Below, in pieces: positions 7,693-16,102 of a stretch of DNA of 42,008 nt. Made by a program: the position numbers and the translations under genes. The notes under the pieces were generated by a model, which saw only the letters and a list, made by a program, of their open reading frames with translations, was not told where the DNA came from and ran no database searches. The stretch spans positions 1 through 42,008 of the forward strand of contig CAIPUE010000021.1 of assembly GCA_903868125.1 (NCBI GenBank), given 5' to 3'. Position 1 is the stretch's first letter. Every line of letters starts with the position of its first letter. Source of the DNA: an uncultured bacterium. Lineage in GTDB: Bacteria; Cyanobacteriota; Vampirovibrionia; Gastranaerophilales; Gastranaerophilaceae.

Positions 7693-8421
7693 ATGAGCGA
7701 AATCAAAACTATCTTATCAAAAAATAAACAAAAAAGTACCTGCAGTGATGATGCAGAAATTTTACCAATAAAGGTTTTAATTATCGAAGATTTTAAATTG
7801 ACAAGGGTAGGACTAAGATGTGCATTGAATTCGAACAAAGATATAACGGTTATTGCAGAATGTGACAATGCCCTCGCTGGGCTAGAGATGATATCAAAAC
7901 ATAGACCTCATGTGGTCTTAATGGATTTGGGACTACCTGATATGAACGGCATAGAAGCTTCAATTAAGGCAAAAGAAATAATGCCTGAGGTAAAAATTAT
8001 TGCACTTACATCGCATGACAGAGAGGAAGAAGTTATTGCTGCTCTAGCCTCGGGAGCAAATGGCTATTGTCTTAAAGATATTGATCCTGTAAAACTGGCG
8101 GATGTAGTTAGAGATGTTGCAAACGGGGTTTGCTGGATTGATCCGCAAGTGGCACAGATAGCCCTTAATGCTTTCCCTAAGCCTGAAAACACAAATTTAC
8201 TTCCATCTAAATCAGGCGCAATAGGTAGAGTACCATTAACTGAAAGAGAATGCGAAGTCTTGAAGCATTTGGTTATGGGAAAAAGCAATACTGAAATTGC
8301 TAAAGAATTAATAGTAAGCGTCCACACCGCAAAGGCACATGTTTGTTCGATTTTGCAAAAAATGTGCGTAAATGACAGAGTTCAGGCAGCGGTTAAGGCT
8401 GTACGCGAAGGATTGGTTTAA
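7693..8421 (+). CDS. NarL/FixJ-type response regulator
   Basis: The 242-residue protein has a receiver domain at about 27-145 and a LuxR-type helix-turn-helix at about 180-240. The phospho-acceptor is D78 (VVLMDLGLPD), with acidic E32/D33, T106 and K128 (CLKD) in the usual places. The output domain has LTERECEVLKHLVMGKSN and EIAKELIVSVHTAKAHV. A 25-residue polar extension precedes the receiver. CAGGAGAA lies just before the ATG. No histidine kinase is adjacent, so it is an orphan in this window. The target is unknown; inverted repeats upstream suggest possible self-control. A strong terminator follows. Confidence 0.93.
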   Translation: MSEIKTILSKNKQKSTCSDDAEILPIKVLIIEDFKLTRVGLRCALNSNKDITVIAECDNALAGLEMISKHRPHVVLMDLGLPDMNGIEASIKAKEIMPEVKIIALTSHDREEEVIAALASGANGYCLKDIDPVKLADVVRDVANGVCWIDPQVAQIALNAFPKPENTNLLPSKSGAIGRVPLTERECEVLKHLVMGKSNTEIAKELIVSVHTAKAHVCSILQKMCVNDRVQAAVKAVREGLV

Positions 8422-8450
8422 ACAGAGTAAAGATAAGAGAAAAGACTTAT

Positions 8451-8486
8451 AAAAAAGAGGCATGCGGGTTTCGCAGCCTCTTTTTT
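8451..8486 (+). terminator. Strong rho-independent terminator
   Basis: AAAAAAGAGGC pairs with GCCTCTTTTTT, and inside it TGCG pairs with CGCA around GGTTT. The A-tract and T-tract make it potentially bidirectional, serving the response regulator on the plus strand. The next minus-strand gene ends at 8773, nearly 300 bases away, beyond a mobile-type palindrome. Confidence 0.88.
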
Positions 8487-8513
8487 CTGTTCATTTTGGA
8501 CTTATTTGCTTTG

Positions 8514-8744
8514 GTAACAACTCAGGTAGCTTTTAATTAACCATAAAGTGCGCAAGAAAAAATCTACACTTGTTCAGTGTTTTTGCGTCATTGCGAGACG
8601 TCAAGTGCCGAATGCGACAAAAAGCTTCCACCGAAGCAATCTCCTTGTATTATTGCAAGGAGATTGCTTCTTTCCCTCATTGGTTTTCTGACTAAAAAAT
8701 CTTCGCCAGCAATGACGTAAATGGGGTTATACCTGAGTTGTTAC
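8514..8744. repeat. Nested palindromic, MITE-like element
   Basis: An outer inverted repeat (GTAACAACTCAGGT at 8514-8527 and its complement at 8731-8744) encloses an inner one (GCGTCATTGC at 8585-8594 against GCAATGACG at 8709-8717). This in turn encloses a 15-base hairpin (GAAGCAATCTCCTTG at 8633-8647 with its complement ending at 8670). No ORF is inside. The inner words (CATTGCGAG, GAAGCAATCTC, GCAATGACG) are a common bacterial palindromic-repeat vocabulary in my recollection. A fragment of the same type lies at 36198-36231. It fills most of the 350-base gap between the response regulator and the cellulose-synthase-like gene. Confidence 0.75.
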
Positions 8745-8772
8745 TTGCTTTGCAACTCGATATTAGCGTCGT

Positions 8773-10737
8773 TTACGGTTCCCTATGTTCCTCTTCGTCG
8801 TAATACTCATCCCATTTGTCAGGTCTTTTATAAGTAAATTTGACATATTTATCTATCCGCTGAACGTATTTTTTTGTAAGCTCATACAATGTTATCGGCG
8901 TCTTGAATATTGATTTACAAAAAAATTGACCATTTTTCTTATCACAATTAAACAGTTTTACTTTATTATCCGCCCCCTCGATGTCAACACTAAATTCTTG
9001 ATTTAAAGAGTCTCCCACCTCTTCAGAAGTTTGAATATTTAAACCGGAGCGAGAAATATTATTGACATGAGTTTCATATTTATGATAATTGTTATCTTGC
9101 AGTATCAATCCATCGTCAATCTTAATTCTTTGATAAAAACGTTTTTCAGGTTTTTCAGTTACAACTTTCAGCCCGTAGTATAATACAATAATATTTATGG
9201 TATTCCAAAACAGATTTGCAACAATTGCAAGCACGCTATATACATCTGAATAAAAAATGTCATAAAAGCCTTGTAGTTCAGCAGAAATAAGAATTGCAAA
9301 CATGATAATTAAAGGCATTTTATATTTGTAATTTGTTCTGGTTATTGTAAATCCTTTGGCAGTTACATTAAATTTTATTCTTGACAACTTCCCCGGTAAA
9401 AAAAGTGCCTGCAAGATACTTCCTATAGTAAATATGGAGGTTACAAGGTCATAAACATCTGCAAAAATTATATTGCTGATTTTTATTTTTGCCGCATATA
9501 TAAAAGCAAATTTAAGGGTAAAATAACAAATTTGAAATGCAAAAATCTGGTAAAAAAGAACTAATACAGGAGATATATCAAAAAATAGGAATAATACGGG
9601 TGCCACAAGAAAAATAACTCTTGAAATGGGCGTAAAAAAATACAAAACGCCGGATAGGTAGAAAAATGCCTGAACCGGAGTAAGTTTTAGGTAATATTTC
9701 CAATTTTTAGGGTTTGTAACAATTTGGACATTCCCTTTTGCCCATCTGCAACGCTGTTTTATGTATTCTTCAAAACTTGCTGCAGAAAGTCCGATTGCAA
9801 CAGGGCGGTTATAATATACAACCTTATAGCCATAACTATGAAACTCCAAACCGAGTTTGGAATCTTCTGCTATCGTATCTTCAGGGAAATTTCCCACTTC
9901 TTCAAGATATTTTCTTTTTATTAAAATATTTGTTCCGCCGCAAAAAACAGAATCGAATTCACTCAAACTCGGTTCTATTACCCGATAAAACATATCTTGC
10001 TCATTGGCTAAAATTTCGCTTAAATTCAAATTTTTCTGAAATGCATCTGGATTGCAAAAATGTTGCGGAGTCTGAACAAGTGCCACTTTTTCATCCACAA
10101 AATTATAAACCGTTTCTCGCAAAAAAGTTGACGCCGGAGCATGGTCGGCATCAAATATTACAACAATTTCAGAATCTGTTTGAGAAAGTGCATTGTTAAT
10201 ATTTCCCGATTTAAAACCTTTATTTGTATCTCTGGTAATATAATTACAGCCGAACAGGGAGGTTAATTCTTTAATATCTTCCCTTTTTCCGTCGTCAAGC
10301 ACATAAACTTTGTAATTTGGGTAATCAATATTCTTACACGCAGAAATTGTTATAGAAAGCATATCCGCACTCTCATTCAACGTACAAATAAAAATATCTA
10401 CGTTTGGGCAGTAATTCTCAAAAGTTACAAGCTCATCGTTATGAAAGACATCTTTGTAATAGTCTTGTTGAAGTGTATTATCTGGTTTAATTTTTTTTAA
10501 GTGGCTCGCTTTGAGCAAAATTAGTCCGAAATTTGTAAAAACAATCAGCGTAAGAATTTCTGCAATACAAAGAGAATATGACCAAAATGTTGTCAATGGG
10601 GAAGTCAAAACATTCAAAGTGTACACCCATCGCCACATAACATAGGTTATCCCAAGTAGAAAAACCGTCGAAAAAAAGATAAATATAAATGCTGAAAAAT
10701 ATCGTTTATTTTGTGTTGTCACGTTTGTTACATCCAT
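8773..10737 (-). CDS. bcsA: Cellulose synthase-like glycosyltransferase with C-terminal PilZ domain (BcsA-like)
   Basis: The 654-residue inner-membrane enzyme follows the BcsA plan. N-terminal membrane helices (about 13-35 and 52-76) lead into a GT2 domain with LDDG (147-150), DAD (196-198), AED in place of the usual TED (290-292) and QRCRW (Q-x-x-R-W, 328-332). More membrane helices follow (about 355-520). The C-terminal PilZ domain has R533-x-x-x-R537 and N560-x-S-x-x-G565, the residues that bind cyclic di-GMP, so synthesis is probably switched on by that messenger. It is the last gene of the operon, and its start overlaps the GH8 gene by 32 bases. No BcsB gene is present. The product is called beta-glucan/cellulose by homology; a different polymer is possible. 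Confidence 0.9.
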   Translation of the reverse strand: MDVTNVTTQNKRYFSAFIFIFFSTVFLLGITYVMWRWVYTLNVLTSPLTTFWSYSLCIAEILTLIVFTNFGLILLKASHLKKIKPDNTLQQDYYKDVFHNDELVTFENYCPNVDIFICTLNESADMLSITISACKNIDYPNYKVYVLDDGKREDIKELTSLFGCNYITRDTNKGFKSGNINNALSQTDSEIVVIFDADHAPASTFLRETVYNFVDEKVALVQTPQHFCNPDAFQKNLNLSEILANEQDMFYRVIEPSLSEFDSVFCGGTNILIKRKYLEEVGNFPEDTIAEDSKLGLEFHSYGYKVVYYNRPVAIGLSAASFEEYIKQRCRWAKGNVQIVTNPKNWKYYLKLTPVQAFFYLSGVLYFFTPISRVIFLVAPVLFLFFDISPVLVLFYQIFAFQICYFTLKFAFIYAAKIKISNIIFADVYDLVTSIFTIGSILQALFLPGKLSRIKFNVTAKGFTITRTNYKYKMPLIIMFAILISAELQGFYDIFYSDVYSVLAIVANLFWNTINIIVLYYGLKVVTEKPEKRFYQRIKIDDGLILQDNNYHKYETHVNNISRSGLNIQTSEEVGDSLNQEFSVDIEGADNKVKLFNCDKKNGQFFCKSIFKTPITLYELTKKYVQRIDKYVKFTYKRPDKWDEYYDEEEHREP

Positions 10738-11836
10738 TCAAATTTTTACTGTAAAAGTAATACGAAAACCAAGCTAAGTTTTTACCATAATAATCATTTT
10801 TACTAGCCCAATACGTTTCATCTTGAAAATGAGGTTCGATTTTGCTTTTATATATTTCATTCGCGATTTTGGGGTCATAAGCAGCAATTACAGGAATCAA
10901 AACAGACATTGAACCTATCGGCAAATGTTTATCCCTTAAATTTCCGTTAGCCTGATAATTAACATAAAAAGTGTTCGATTTTTTCCATTGCTCCACAAAA
11001 ATTTGTGATTTTTCGAGTACGGGTAATGCTCTACTATCATGTGTTTTACTAAAATCAAGATACACCCTTGCAAACACCCTTATCGCGTCATAAGAAAAAT
11101 CGCTACGCTCGGAATTTTCAAGTACAATTTGTTTATTTTCGATTAAAAACCAATTTGGCGGAAGATGGGTTTTTGTTTTTGCCATAGCTTCGTTTAAATA
11201 AAAATAAGATGACTCAACCAACAAGTTCCAATCATGGAGTTGATCATATTTTTGAAATAATCTAAAAGCATAAGGAGAAAAATAAGAAGGATTAATTTCA
11301 ATTTTTTCATCAGAAACCTGATTAACACCGGGCATTAATACCAGATGATTGTCAATTTGTTTTACTTCATTAGTCCAAATCGAATTAATTATACATACTG
11401 CATCTTCAAAATATTTGTAATTATGCCACTGTTTATGAGCCAAAATCAAAGCAAAAGCAATATCTACATCGGCATCGGAAGCGGAATTATCATCCAAAAT
11501 TTTATATTCCCCGCCTTTATTTTCCCCCCAAAGCCATGCAAATAATCTATCATGTCGTTGTAAATTATTTTTAGTCCATTGATAAACTAAATCAAAAGTT
11601 GGTCTGTCATCCATAATTAACGCCCGAAGCATCATATATGACTGCCCCTCGGAAGTGGTAATATTATTTTTATCTCTATCCATTATTCTTCCATCTTCTG
11701 ACATGAAATTTTGCTTATAAAAATCATAACTGTCTTTCAGGCAAACTCCGTTTTCTTCATTGCCATCAACTTTGAAAGCGAATAAAAAAAATAGAATTAG
11801 GATAATAGAAAGAATTAAAAGCTTAGTTTTTAGCAT
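10706..11836 (-). CDS. bcsZ: Glycoside hydrolase family 8 endoglucanase (BcsZ-like)
   Basis: This is a secreted or periplasmic GH8 enzyme of the type found in bacterial cellulose operons. A hydrophobic signal segment occupies about residues 4-21. The catalytic acid lies in TTSEGQSYMMLRA (E63), and the second conserved acidic block is SASDADVDIAFALILA (D121 region). A WLWGE segment lies near 101 and SYDAIRVFARV further on. The length of 376 is normal. It overlaps the upstream barrel gene by 14 bases and the downstream synthase by 32, implying translational coupling. Its probable job is trimming nascent glucan during export. Together with the synthase it is the main evidence that the polymer is cellulose-like. 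Confidence 0.9.
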   Translation of the reverse strand: MLKTKLLILSIILILFFLFAFKVDGNEENGVCLKDSYDFYKQNFMSEDGRIMDRDKNNITTSEGQSYMMLRALIMDDRPTFDLVYQWTKNNLQRHDRLFAWLWGENKGGEYKILDDNSASDADVDIAFALILAHKQWHNYKYFEDAVCIINSIWTNEVKQIDNHLVLMPGVNQVSDEKIEINPSYFSPYAFRLFQKYDQLHDWNLLVESSYFYLNEAMAKTKTHLPPNWFLIENKQIVLENSERSDFSYDAIRVFARVYLDFSKTHDSRALPVLEKSQIFVEQWKKSNTFYVNYQANGNLRDKHLPIGSMSVLIPVIAAYDPKIANEIYKSKIEPHFQDETYWASKNDYYGKNLAWFSYYFYSKNLNGCNKRDNTK

Positions 11837-14800
11837 GTTTTTTGAACCCCCTTATAACTGCATTAATCATAAACTGGTCACGAACCAAATCGGCATAAGT
11901 AAAATGACTATACAACGCATTAATAGACACATTATCATTAAGGTCATAGCTAACGTATGGGGAAAACCCCCAAGTAGGCGTTGTCTGGTCAGGGCTTATC
12001 GCATTTTGAATACCACCAAAACTCTTTACTCCATATTTCAGGCGCCATTGTTTAATATTTCCTTCAGCCTTTAAATTAAGAGTGGTTGCATTGAAATAAC
12101 TCGGGCTGAAATAACCGCCAAACAATTGTCCGGTATTGCTGTAAATTTTTAGCAGATTATACTGATAAGCCGCGTTATAAGAAATAACGTCAGCAGAAAA
12201 AGTATTTATCCATTTGTTTCGGGGGTTATTATATAAAAGCCTTCCTGCACCGACTAAACCCTCAAAGTATTGGTTGGTATTCAAATTTTGTGCAGTAATC
12301 ACCCCATAAGCTCCGACTGCGTACGCATAAAATTGGTGTGGCAATTTTCTTTGAATATCAACATAAAATTTGTTATCCGCAGCACGCCCCGTAAAAACCC
12401 CATTAACCGGTTGACCCACGGCAGAAAGGTAAGATTGTTCAATATTTATTCTTTTTACCCCGAGTTTCAAATTTAATTTATCGCTAAAATAATGCTTTAT
12501 CCAACTATCTGTAACAAGCATTGCACCGTCGCCGAATTCAAACGCCCTAACACCCAAGTCTGCACGATACTCCCATTTTTCGTTGGGACGTGACTGTATG
12601 CCACCTTTAAATTCGTTCATGACGTTGTTTAACTGCCGTGTACCTCTGGAACTGTAGACTATGACATTGTATTCCATAAATACATTTTTATTATCCTCAA
12701 TATTTTTTGAAACATTTATTCCGAATTTGTGATAATCCAACTTGAACTCATCAGCCAACTGTTGAAAGAAAAATGAATATGTAGGAGTGATTGTAATCGC
12801 CTCATCTCGCCTGATTTTATATTTTAAAGCTTCGGCATCTTTTGTAGCCACACCTTTTAGGGCTTTTTTGGAATCTGACCACATGTGCATATCATAATAA
12901 GCCTGAGCTTTTATCAATTTAGTTTCGTCATCAGGCTCTATTTTGTCGATAACATTCAAGGCAGTCATCTTTTCATCGTTCGCAATAAAAGAATGAGCAA
13001 CCGCCATTTGTGCAGGCTTGTAATTAGGGTTTTCTTTTAACACAGAACCAAAAATTTCTCTCGATTTATCAAAATTCTTTTTATCTATTTCCAAATACCC
13101 TAATCCGACTTTGGCTTGCAAATTTTTAGGGTCGTTTGCCAAAATATTGTTATAAATCTTTGTCGGAGTATTTATATAACCCAACATTCTGTAGGATTCT
13201 GCGAGTTTATTCTGCATAATCAAATCTTGAGGGTCTAAACTAACGGCGTTTCTGTAATTACTCGCCGCAGTGTAATAATCTTTGTCGGTCATAGCAATAT
13301 CGCCCATAACCATATAACCTGCTTTTGTCTTTTCCAGATGATTATTTTTAATCACCCAATAAGCCTGCCTGATTTTTTGTTGTGCCAAAAGAGAATTCAA
13401 ATAAGCCTCTACAACCTCCAAAACATTAGGATTTGCTTCATAAAGGGGCTTAATTATTCTTTCAGCGTTAATAAAATCCTGATTTGCCATATAAAAATTC
13501 GAAAGTGTAAAATAATACTCAGGTTCCGGATAATTCGCAATCAGACTTTCATAAGACTTTATAGCGTTTGGAAAATCCTTGTTAATAGAATATAAATCGC
13601 CCTTGTTTTTCAACAATTCTTCCGAATTCGGTTCAAATTCAAGCAATTTATCCGTATAAACAATCGCCTTATCCCAATTTTTTTGAGCCATGGAATATTC
13701 AATCGCAGGCTTCAATAAATCTTTATCTTTTGGGTTTTTTTGGATTAGATTGTCGATAATTTCTGATGCCTTGGCGTAATTTTCTGTTTTTGAGTATAAA
13801 AATGCAAGAAACTTATCATCTTCTTGCGAGAGCGGATTTATTTTTTGGGTCTTCTCAAGAAACGTTATCGCATCTTTGTAATTGTTTTGAGCAAAAAAAA
13901 TGTCAACTTGATGTCTTAAAAGTTTTATATTTTGAGGTTGACTTTTAAGCATTTTATTTAAATAAGGTTGAGCTTTTGGATAATTTTTAGCATCAAGAGC
14001 TTCGTAAAAAAGCTTTTCCTGTAATTTAAATCCACTAAGCGGCTTTGGAACATATTTTACAGGTTCTTGTGCAGGACCCTGTGTTTTACCATGTAAAACA
14101 GATATATCATAAGCCTTACTCTTTTTGACATGTTCACTTGTATCCCCCAATCCGATTAGGCGATTATAGACTGAAAGGGCTTTATCATAATGCCCGTATT
14201 TTTCATGCAGCCCAGCCAAGCGATATAATATTCCCATATTTTTGGGATTTTGAGCCGATAATTTTTTTATATATTTTTCTTGCAAAGAATAATCATTGTA
14301 TTTTTCGGCTAGGGATAAAATTTTATTGACAGACTCAGAGTCTTTCGGGTAAAGATCTGAAAATCTAATATAATATCCAATGGTATTTCGCCCCCCGCCT
14401 GTTTTTTCGCTCGCAACAATACAGGTTTTAATTGTGTCTTTACCTATTGACACTTTAGGGATTTTGTCACAGGTTTTTTTTACATTTCCCCAATCCTCTT
14501 TGTACGAATAATGATAAATCAACGCCATATTTAATTGATTAAGTTGGGATTGATTAAATTGTTTATTTTCGGTTAAATTGTGCAATTTTTCACTGGATAA
14601 TTTTCCATTTTTTATTGAACTCAAATCTTTTTTAAATAAATACTGTTTATTTTTGGTTAGAATATATAATTTGTCATATAATTTTTCTGCTTTATCGAAA
14701 TACTGTTGGCGTTCACAAAATTTTGCATAAGCTTCAACTACAGTTTTGTCTTTACCATAATAATACATAGCTTTTTCATATAAATGAAAAGCCGAGTCAT

Positions 14801-14936
14801 GATTATTTCTTTTTTCAGCGTTTAGTGCATCTTGCAAAAAATTTTGTTTATAATCTTTTTTTTGAAGAAGAAAGGCTTCTGCGGGACTGTGTATAAAAAA
14901 CAGACAAATTAAAATTAATATAATAACCCTTTGCAT
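11823..14936 (-). CDS. bcsC: TPR-repeat protein with C-terminal outer-membrane barrel (BcsC/PgaA-like exporter)
   Basis: A signal peptide (about 1-21, ending SPAEA) is followed by some 700 residues of tetratricopeptide repeats (for example NYKDAITFLEKTQKINP, DFPNAIKSYESLIANYP, NFDKSREIFGSVLKENP). A C-terminal region from about residue 740 alternates aromatic beta strands (VFMEYNVIVYSSRG, WEYRADLGVRAFEFGDGA, KFYVDIQRKLPHQFYAYAVG) and ends in a strand-like segment. This is the BcsC/PgaA arrangement: a periplasmic TPR superhelix threading polymer to an outer-membrane barrel. It shows that the cell has an outer membrane. First gene of the three-gene operon, no internal promoter seen. The symbol is by architecture; overall similarity to E. 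coli BcsC may be low. Confidence 0.82.
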   Translation of the reverse strand: MQRVIILILICLFFIHSPAEAFLLQKKDYKQNFLQDALNAEKRNNHDSAFHLYEKAMYYYGKDKTVVEAYAKFCERQQYFDKAEKLYDKLYILTKNKQYLFKKDLSSIKNGKLSSEKLHNLTENKQFNQSQLNQLNMALIYHYSYKEDWGNVKKTCDKIPKVSIGKDTIKTCIVASEKTGGGRNTIGYYIRFSDLYPKDSESVNKILSLAEKYNDYSLQEKYIKKLSAQNPKNMGILYRLAGLHEKYGHYDKALSVYNRLIGLGDTSEHVKKSKAYDISVLHGKTQGPAQEPVKYVPKPLSGFKLQEKLFYEALDAKNYPKAQPYLNKMLKSQPQNIKLLRHQVDIFFAQNNYKDAITFLEKTQKINPLSQEDDKFLAFLYSKTENYAKASEIIDNLIQKNPKDKDLLKPAIEYSMAQKNWDKAIVYTDKLLEFEPNSEELLKNKGDLYSINKDFPNAIKSYESLIANYPEPEYYFTLSNFYMANQDFINAERIIKPLYEANPNVLEVVEAYLNSLLAQQKIRQAYWVIKNNHLEKTKAGYMVMGDIAMTDKDYYTAASNYRNAVSLDPQDLIMQNKLAESYRMLGYINTPTKIYNNILANDPKNLQAKVGLGYLEIDKKNFDKSREIFGSVLKENPNYKPAQMAVAHSFIANDEKMTALNVIDKIEPDDETKLIKAQAYYDMHMWSDSKKALKGVATKDAEALKYKIRRDEAITITPTYSFFFQQLADEFKLDYHKFGINVSKNIEDNKNVFMEYNVIVYSSRGTRQLNNVMNEFKGGIQSRPNEKWEYRADLGVRAFEFGDGAMLVTDSWIKHYFSDKLNLKLGVKRINIEQSYLSAVGQPVNGVFTGRAADNKFYVDIQRKLPHQFYAYAVGAYGVITAQNLNTNQYFEGLVGAGRLLYNNPRNKWINTFSADVISYNAAYQYNLLKIYSNTGQLFGGYFSPSYFNATTLNLKAEGNIKQWRLKYGVKSFGGIQNAISPDQTTPTWGFSPYVSYDLNDNVSINALYSHFTYADLVRDQFMINAVIRGFKKHAKN

Positions 14937-15318
14937 TGTTACTCCGATACATGCTTGAAATAGTATTTCATTCCATATTAAGCTTTAAAAAACAGTTAAT
15001 CTATTCAACAGTTGCATATAATTTTGAATAAAATTTGAAAAACTAAAAAAGCTTTCTCTTTGGATAGCAGTGCATTTTGAGCATATTTAACTTATTTCCA
15101 TTACAATTGCTTAACAAACATGAAATATTTGAGCAATTTTCTTCTACAAAAAAACTTTATATAAGGGTAAGGGAAATTAAATAAGGGTTTATAACTTTAG
15201 GGTTGTAAAAAAAATAAAGATACAAATCAAACAAGAAAATACGTTCAATATTTTAAAACGAACGATTTTTAAAACAGTTTATACTCTCTCTCTCTTAATA
15301 TCCTCGTGTTTATTTAAT
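14937..15318. other. AT-rich divergent intergenic region, no gene
   Basis: This lies between the minus-strand exporter gene and the plus-strand gene at 15426. No convincing ORF is seen on either strand. The stretch at about 15165-15208 carries four GGG runs with long AT loops. A TATACT at 15280-15285 could be a -10 box for a short transcript ending in the terminator at 15319, but no good -35 accompanies it. Confidence 0.5.
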
Positions 15319-15348
15319 GTTTGCTCCATCCGAGCAAACTTTTTTTTT
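15319..15348 (+). terminator. Perfect rho-independent terminator
   Basis: GTTTGCTC (15319-15326) pairs exactly with GAGCAAAC (15332-15339) around CATCC, followed by nine T. It points toward the gene at 15426, so it ends a short upstream plus-strand transcript or acts as an attenuator in that gene's leader. Confidence 0.85.
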
Positions 15349-15355
15349 GTTAAAA

Positions 15356-15394
15356 ATTGTTGCCGTTTGAGGATAAGGTAGCAATATTTTTTTT
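15356..15394 (+). terminator. Second tandem terminator-like hairpin
   Basis: ATTGTTGCC pairs with GGTAGCAAT using two G-U pairs, with a 12-base loop, followed by ATTTTTTTT. It lies directly after the terminator at 15319 and 32 bases before the ATG at 15426. Confidence 0.6.
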
Positions 15395-15425
15395 CATCGC
15401 CTTTTGAATAATTAGGAGAATTGTT

Positions 15426-16013
15426 ATGAATATAAATCTTTTGAATAATACAAATATAAACCAACAAAATTACAACGTTCGTAAAGACCTCAATTTTACG
15501 AGTGTTATACCGATTAAGGTTTGTATCCTTAAGGAGCAAATTGTAAATGGTGAAAAAATTATACAGGCTGAACCAATTACAGACAGTCGACACATTCGTA
15601 AAGTTATCAGGACTTTTATAAATATGGCTACTAAGCCTGCAAAAAATGATAAAATGGCAAATGAAGTCAGTCAGTTTTTTTTAAATAATGATTCTCAGTT
15701 CAAAAACGATAATGGAATAAAAAGAGTTATTTATCCATCTATTTCTTATTTATTTACAGGTCCCCATGCAGTAATATTAAGCGCACTGGGAAAACAAATA
15801 GGCCGTGCAAGAAGAAACCCCGAAATGAATGAACAAGTTGCTAAAGCTGCTTATTACAATCATATAAAACAATTTATTGCTAATGGAAATGTGTTAAAAC
15901 ATAAAGGTAAAGACATCGGTCTACATATTAATTTAAGGGAAAAGCCTAAACTTGTTAATGGAAAAGAATTTAAATTTGAAATTGCCAACATTACTCATCA
16001 TTCTTTAGATTGA
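15426..16013 (+). CDS. Hypothetical protein with NFTS motif
   Basis: A 195-residue protein of no recognised family. The Asn-rich N-terminus (MNINLLNNTNINQQ) leads to LNFTSVIPIKVCILKEQIVNG at 22-42, then helical segments rich in basic residues (HIRKVIRTFINMATK, ALGKQIGRARRNPEM). The NFTS at 23-26 parallels NFKG and NFAS in the genes at 696 and 21172. A short hydrophobic stretch (YPSISYLFTGPHAVILSALG) may be buried rather than membrane-spanning. AGGAGAA lies 6 bases before the ATG. Two tandem terminator hairpins sit immediately upstream and one downstream, so it is probably transcribed alone, perhaps under attenuation control. Confidence 0.75.
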   Translation: MNINLLNNTNINQQNYNVRKDLNFTSVIPIKVCILKEQIVNGEKIIQAEPITDSRHIRKVIRTFINMATKPAKNDKMANEVSQFFLNNDSQFKNDNGIKRVIYPSISYLFTGPHAVILSALGKQIGRARRNPEMNEQVAKAAYYNHIKQFIANGNVLKHKGKDIGLHINLREKPKLVNGKEFKFEIANITHHSLD

Positions 16014-16036
16014 GGTTCAAATCCGTAAAAAATATT

Positions 16037-16065
16037 AATAAAGCGTTTGATTTTGCTTTATTTTG
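16037..16065 (+). terminator. Candidate terminator
   Basis: AATAAAGC (16037-16044) pairs with GCTTTATT (16055-16062), followed by TTGATTT. It lies after the gene ending at 16013 and overlaps the promoter region of the next gene. Confidence 0.5.
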
Positions 16066-16074
16066 ATTTACAAT
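16047..16074 (+). promoter_or_regulatory. Promoter of the FAD oxidoreductase gene
   Basis: TTGATT (16047-16052) and TACAAT (16069-16074) are separated by 16 bases, with the ATG at 16103. Confidence 0.55.
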
Positions 16075-16102
16075 AGACTTGTTGAGGTCATTGGAGAATT
16101 GA

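Noticed and set aside
15165-15210. G-quadruplex from four GGG runs
   Set aside because: Loops of 11-12 bases and AT-rich context make a stable quadruplex unlikely.
15279-15593. Minus-strand 104-codon frame
   Set aside because: It overlaps the well-supported gene at 15426 and two terminators, and has an aromatic-rich, unlikely composition.
16010-16030. GGTTCAAATCC resembling a tRNA T-arm
   Set aside because: It overlaps the stop codon of the gene at 15426; no acceptor stem, D-arm or anticodon arm can be folded around it.
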